The notes under the pieces: generated by a model
What the model was told of the DNA's origin: nothing
Seen by the model: the letters and a program-made list of their open reading frames with translations, nothing else
Databases searched by the model: none
Translations under genes and position numbers: made by a program
Assembly: GCF_012349115.1 (NCBI RefSeq)
Contig: NZ_PQIG01000122.1
Location: 124,001-188,000, forward strand
Length of the DNA: 64,000 bases
DNA from: Rhizobium ruizarguesonis
Lineage (GTDB): Bacteria > Pseudomonadota > Alphaproteobacteria > Rhizobiales > Rhizobiaceae
Reading direction: 5' to 3'
Part shown: positions 60,453 through 64,000 of the stretch, piece after piece
How the letters are laid out: each line of letters opens with the position of its first letter
How positions within the stretch are numbered: the first letter of the stretch is position 1

Positions 60453-61966
60453 GCCAAGTCGTTCTTTCAGCGAAAGGTGTCGTCAAGCGCTTCGGCGGCG
60501 TTCAGGCGCTTCGTGGCGTGGATTTCGACCTACAGGTTGGCGAAATCCATGCGCTGCTTGGTGAAAATGGTGCAGGAAAATCGACGTTGATGAACCTGCT
60601 GTCCGGTGTGAATACGCCGGACGAGGGAGAGATCTTCATCGACGGCAAACCGGCGCGATTTCATAGCCCGCGTGATGCACAAGCAGCCGGGATCGCAACG
60701 ATCTTCCAGGAGCTGGACCTCGTTCCGAGCCTGACAGTGGCTGCCAATCTCTTCCTCGGGCGCGAACTTGTCCATCGGCATGGCATGCTCGATGGCAAGG
60801 CGATGCTGCAAGAGGCGCGTAAAAGACTAGAAGCGATCGACCGATCTATCGATCCAGCCCAGTTCGTCAGTGAGCTTTCGATCGGCCAGCGCCAGGTCGT
60901 CGCCATCGTCAAGGCGCTTTCCTACGCATCGAGAGCTCTCATCATGGATGAGCCGACGGCTGCCTTGACCGTTGGCGAAGTGGATCGACTGTTCGACATC
61001 ATGCGTGGCCTGGCATCGTCGGGCGTCGGCATCGTCTATATCTCGCACCGTCTTGAGGAAGTCCCGCAGATCGCTCATCGCGTGACGGTCATGCGCGACG
61101 GCAAGGTGGCAGGCGTCACCAAACCAGATGCGCCGCAGGCCGAACTGGTGCAGCTTCTTGTCGGACGTCCTTTGAACGAGCTTTATCCCCGCCGCGCACA
61201 CAGTGTTGGTGACGTGCTCCTGCGGATGCGACAGGCTTCCTTCCGCCCATACCGCGTGTCGCCAGGGTGGCAGGCGCCAACTAAAGTCGATCTGGATGTT
61301 CGGCATGGCGAAATCGTCGGGCTCGCCGGCGTTATGGGGGCGGGTCGAACCGAGCTTTTGAGCGCTCTGTACGGAACAGGAGTGCCCGGCCAATGGCATG
61401 GGGACATTACGATTGGTGGCAGGCCGACCAGGCTTAAATCGATCGCGGCTGCTCGCAGGGCAGGACTGGCATTCGTAACCGATGACCGGCGTGGGGCCGG
61501 TCTCATGTTGCGTATGTCTGTAGGTCTCAATCTGGTGATGTCGATCATCCGCTGGATATCACCAAAGGGCTTGCTGTCGGCGCGACGCCAAGAGGATGCG
61601 ATCAAGAGCTCTTTTGGCCAATTCGACATTCGTCCAAAGAATCCCGGCATCGCGGTCGGGGCTCTCTCCGGGGGAAATCAGCAGAAGGTCGTCCTCGCAA
61701 AGGAAGTGCTGGGCAATCCGCGCTTGTTGCTTCTCGACGAGCCGACACGTGGCGTCGACGTCGGCGCAAAGGGTGAAATCTACGCCCGCTTGCGCAAGCT
61801 GGCTTCAGAGGGATTGGGCATTCTTGTCGCTTCTAGCGAGATGCCCGAACTGATCGGCCTATGCGATCGCATCGTGGTTTTGCGCAACGGCAACAGCGTT
61901 GCTGAGTTTTCTGGCGGCGTCGACGAACACGAAGTCCTGGCGGCCGCCAACGGGAGGGAGGCCTGA
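60449..61966 (+). CDS. sugar ABC transporter ATPase (RbsA type)
   Basis: Cytoplasmic ATPase of 505 residues with two nucleotide-binding domains. The first Walker A (GENGAGKST) is near residue 39, with LSIGQRQVVAIVKAL and MDEPTAALT. The second domain carries the degenerate A-loop GVMGAGRTELLSALYG and an intact LSGGNQQKVVLAKEV with DEPTRGVDVGAKGEIY. This is the RbsA/MglA/AraG layout. It overlaps the LacI gene before it and the permease gene after it. Confidence 0.92.
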   Translation: MSQVVLSAKGVVKRFGGVQALRGVDFDLQVGEIHALLGENGAGKSTLMNLLSGVNTPDEGEIFIDGKPARFHSPRDAQAAGIATIFQELDLVPSLTVAANLFLGRELVHRHGMLDGKAMLQEARKRLEAIDRSIDPAQFVSELSIGQRQVVAIVKALSYASRALIMDEPTAALTVGEVDRLFDIMRGLASSGVGIVYISHRLEEVPQIAHRVTVMRDGKVAGVTKPDAPQAELVQLLVGRPLNELYPRRAHSVGDVLLRMRQASFRPYRVSPGWQAPTKVDLDVRHGEIVGLAGVMGAGRTELLSALYGTGVPGQWHGDITIGGRPTRLKSIAAARRAGLAFVTDDRRGAGLMLRMSVGLNLVMSIIRWISPKGLLSARRQEDAIKSSFGQFDIRPKNPGIAVGALSGGNQQKVVLAKEVLGNPRLLLLDEPTRGVDVGAKGEIYARLRKLASEGLGILVASSEMPELIGLCDRIVVLRNGNSVAEFSGGVDEHEVLAAANGREA

Positions 61967-63009
61967 TGTCCGAACAGCAAATCGCATCCAATCCAGCAGT
62001 TCAGCCCGCCAAGCGGATTGATCCGCTCGCGGTGTTGGTCCGCTTCCAGAGCTTGATCGGCCTTATACTCGTTTTCGCCGGGGGCATCATTTTCTCACCG
62101 CGTCGGCACGGAGTCATCCTGTTCATTCAACCCGACAACATCGCCAACATCGTCCGCGCGGTGTCCGAAACTGGCATCATCGCGATCGGAATGACCTTCG
62201 TGATCATCACCGCCGGGATTGATCTCTCGGTTGGGGCGACACTTGGCCTTGCGAGCGTCGTAACAGCAACATTGATGGTCTCAGGCGGTTTTGGGCTGGT
62301 CACGACGGTGCTGGCAGTGCTGCTGATGGGCACTTGTTTCGGGTTGGTCCAGGGAGCGATCTCAAGCAAGTTTCGACTTGAAGCGTTTATCGTCACTCTT
62401 GCCGGTTTACAGGCCGCCCGTGGGCTTGCACTCGTTGTGTCGGACAATCAGTACATCAATATTTCCTATGGTGATGGTCCAGGGCTCGCTCCGCCCATCT
62501 TTGCCATTCTGGGCGGCCGGCTATTCGGCAACGTCGTTCCCGTTGCCACGATCGTTTTCTTGATCTTTGCCTGCATCGCCACACTGGTGCTGAACACGAC
62601 GAGGTTCGGCCGTTACGTCTATGCCGTCGGCGGCAACGAGCGCGCCGCCCGTATCTCGGGTGTTCCGGTCTCGGCAATCAAGATCGCCGTTTACGCCATT
62701 ACCGGATTTGCATCCGCGCTTGCTGGCATCGTCCATGCCGGGCAATTCAATTTTGGCAGTGCCAATGACGGGACCGGATATGAATTGACGGCCATCGCGG
62801 CTGTCGTCATCGGCGGAACCAGCCTGTTTGGCGGGTCGGGTTCAATGGTCGGAACAATCGCCGGTACGATCATGCTCGGCGCTTTGGCCAATATATTGCA
62901 GCTGAACAACATCACGCCAGCCATGCAGTTGCTTGCGACAGCGGCAATTATCGTTCTGGCGGCAGTCCTTCAATCCCTCGTTCGTCGCCGCGAAGGATTG
63001 GGCAGGTAG
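61966..63009 (+). CDS. sugar ABC transporter permease (RbsC type)
   Basis: Inner-membrane permease of 347 residues with about ten hydrophobic segments. RbsC-family marks are MTFVIITAGIDLSVGATLGL near residue 82, FRLEAFIVTLAGLQAARGLA, and RFGRYVYAVGGNERAARISG near residue 220. It works as a homodimer with the RbsA-type ATPase. The start overlaps the ATPase stop (TGATG). The binding-protein gene follows after 53 bases. Confidence 0.92.
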   Translation: MSEQQIASNPAVQPAKRIDPLAVLVRFQSLIGLILVFAGGIIFSPRRHGVILFIQPDNIANIVRAVSETGIIAIGMTFVIITAGIDLSVGATLGLASVVTATLMVSGGFGLVTTVLAVLLMGTCFGLVQGAISSKFRLEAFIVTLAGLQAARGLALVVSDNQYINISYGDGPGLAPPIFAILGGRLFGNVVPVATIVFLIFACIATLVLNTTRFGRYVYAVGGNERAARISGVPVSAIKIAVYAITGFASALAGIVHAGQFNFGSANDGTGYELTAIAAVVIGGTSLFGGSGSMVGTIAGTIMLGALANILQLNNITPAMQLLATAAIIVLAAVLQSLVRRREGLGR

Positions 63010-63062
63010 TGTGGCGGCATCACCCGGAGGGTGGATCCGGGATCAATGTGGAGGAGAAAGTA

Positions 63063-64000
63063 ATGACACAGAATGCACTTCGACTGTCGCATGCCGGGCG
63101 CATGGCACTCCTGGCGGGCTCATGCCTTGCTATTGCCAGCGTGGCTCACGCTGCCGATCCGCTCGTGAAGGCTTGCGCCAAGGATGGCGAGTTCGTCATC
63201 GGCTTCTCGCAGGCCAACAATGCGGAGCCCTATCGCCAGCACGTCAACGATGAACTGGAGGCCGCCGCCAAGGCAGTCCCGCAGTTCACGCTGCAGATCG
63301 CTGACGGCGCGGGCAACGTCAACACTCAGACATCGCAGGTCGACAATTTCATCACCCAAAAGGTTGATCTTCTGTTGATCTCGCCTTTCGAGGCGGCTCC
63401 GCTTACGCCCGCCGTCAAGCGGGCAATGGACGCGGGTATCCCGGTCGTCGAACTTGACCGCAAGACGAACGGCGAGGCTGGCAAGGACTACACAGCCTTC
63501 ATCGGAGGAGATAACTACAAGATCGCGTTGGCCGCCGGCGAATATACGAGCAAGACGCTTCTGCCGGACGGCGGCGAGGCGGCCGTGCTGCAGGGCCTGC
63601 CGAGTTCCACACCGGCCGTCGAACGGCTGAATGGCTTCAAGGATGGCGTGAAATCCAACTCCAAGATCCAGATCGTGGCAGAACAAGCGGCAGACTGGTT
63701 GCCGGATAAAGCGCAGACCGCGTTCGCCGCGATGCTGCAGGCTCATCCCGATATCAAGATGGTCTATGCCAGCAACGACATGATGGCGGCGGGTGCACTC
63801 CTTGCTGCGAAAGGTGCCGGTAAGAGCGTGAAGATCATCGGCACTGATGGCTTGCCAGGTCCGGCAGGCGGGATCGAGGCCGTCGCAAAGGGCGACTGGT
63901 CCGCGACCTTCACATATCCGACAGGAGCCAAGGAAGCGATCGACATGGCTAAGTCGATATTGCTGGACTGCGCATCGTCGGTGCCGGCGACAGTAACGGT
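63063..64000 (+). CDS. sugar ABC transporter substrate-binding protein, 3' end outside window
   Basis: Periplasmic binding protein of the RbsB/periplasmic-binding-4 class; at least 312 residues are visible and the frame is still open at 64000. A Sec signal occupies residues 1-35 (MALLAGSCLAIASVAHAADP). The fold reads FVIGFSQANNAEPYRQHVND, LLLISPFEAAPLTPAVKRAM, GIPVVELDRKTNG, and VYASNDMMAAGALLAAKGAG. GGAGGAGAAAG precedes the ATG. It completes the LacI-RbsA-RbsC-RbsB operon. Fucose or a related sugar is the suspected ligand because fucU lies beside the operon. Confidence 0.92.
   Translation, partial: MTQNALRLSHAGRMALLAGSCLAIASVAHAADPLVKACAKDGEFVIGFSQANNAEPYRQHVNDELEAAAKAVPQFTLQIADGAGNVNTQTSQVDNFITQKVDLLLISPFEAAPLTPAVKRAMDAGIPVVELDRKTNGEAGKDYTAFIGGDNYKIALAAGEYTSKTLLPDGGEAAVLQGLPSSTPAVERLNGFKDGVKSNSKIQIVAEQAADWLPDKAQTAFAAMLQAHPDIKMVYASNDMMAAGALLAAKGAGKSVKIIGTDGLPGPAGGIEAVAKGDWSATFTYPTGAKEAIDMAKSILLDCASSVPATVT

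Noticed and set aside
1..64000. CRISPR arrays, tRNA or rRNA genes, insertion sequences
   Set aside because: I found no regularly spaced repeats, no cloverleaf or rRNA-like stretch, and no transposase reading frame.

Overview
The window is 64 kb of GC-rich alphaproteobacterial DNA, most probably from the Rhizobium leguminosarum / R. etli group. Three things point there. ABC uptake systems and catabolic operons are very dense. Short imperfect palindromes sharing an AAAAGTGTG core, of the kind scattered through Rhizobium genomes, occur at about 22672 and 40544, with a weaker third at 46599. The biuret hydrolase at 34555-35256 reads almost identically to what I remember of the characterised R. 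leguminosarum enzyme. I see no rRNA, tRNA, CRISPR array, insertion sequence or replication gene. The replicon type is therefore open; the content (transporters, regulators, nitrogen and quaternary-amine catabolism) suits a large plasmid or chromid.

Layout. (1) 1-15641: an esterase fragment, a CocE-type hydrolase, an oligopeptide-type ABC importer, and a run of genes for conversion of gamma-butyrobetaine/carnitine to glycine betaine, with a divergent GlxA-type activator. (2) 15616-20158: a LysR/EamA divergent pair, then a probable cobalamin riboswitch in front of glutathione-independent formaldehyde dehydrogenase, then an orphan amino-acid-type binding protein. (3) 20285-25848: a GGDEF-EAL membrane protein, an aminotransferase, and a two-component flavin monooxygenase. 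(4) 25959-30882: LysR and HutC-like regulators beside a polar amino-acid ABC importer. (5) 30934-40513: a tightly overlapped operon for cyclic and linear ureides (cyanurate/barbiturate-type hydrolase, biuret hydrolase, a second cysteine hydrolase, formamidase) interleaved with a BMP-type ABC importer, with a divergent FCD-type GntR regulator. (6) 40711-43783: nitrate-type ABC importer nrtABD behind a sigma-54 promoter. (7) 44251-46528: Pit phosphate transporter with its DUF47 partner, and a Nudix hydrolase. (8) 46627-54815: a second BMP-type importer, a guanine/triazine-type deaminase, a GST, and an oxygenase whose catalytic and Rieske domains are separate proteins. (9) 54958-58731: a degenerate acylphosphatase, a LysR, a DsbA-like protein, a metallo-beta-lactamase-fold protein lacking its metal motif, and ParDE. 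(10) 58815-64000: FucU, a LacI regulator and an RbsABC-type sugar importer running off the end.

How the parts fit. Most of the window pairs an importer with enzymes for one class of nitrogenous or sugar compound, controlled by a local regulator. Betaine made in region 1 would give formaldehyde on demethylation, which fits the formaldehyde dehydrogenase in region 2. Region 5 would turn cyanurate to biuret to allophanate plus ammonia; no allophanate hydrolase is present here. Region 8 is the most unusual. Its gene set (Rieske-less oxygenase, separate Rieske protein, GST, purine-type deaminase, nucleoside-type importer) resembles the NdmC/NdmD/NdmE logic of bacterial methylxanthine N-demethylation, but with the Rieske domain as a free-standing protein.
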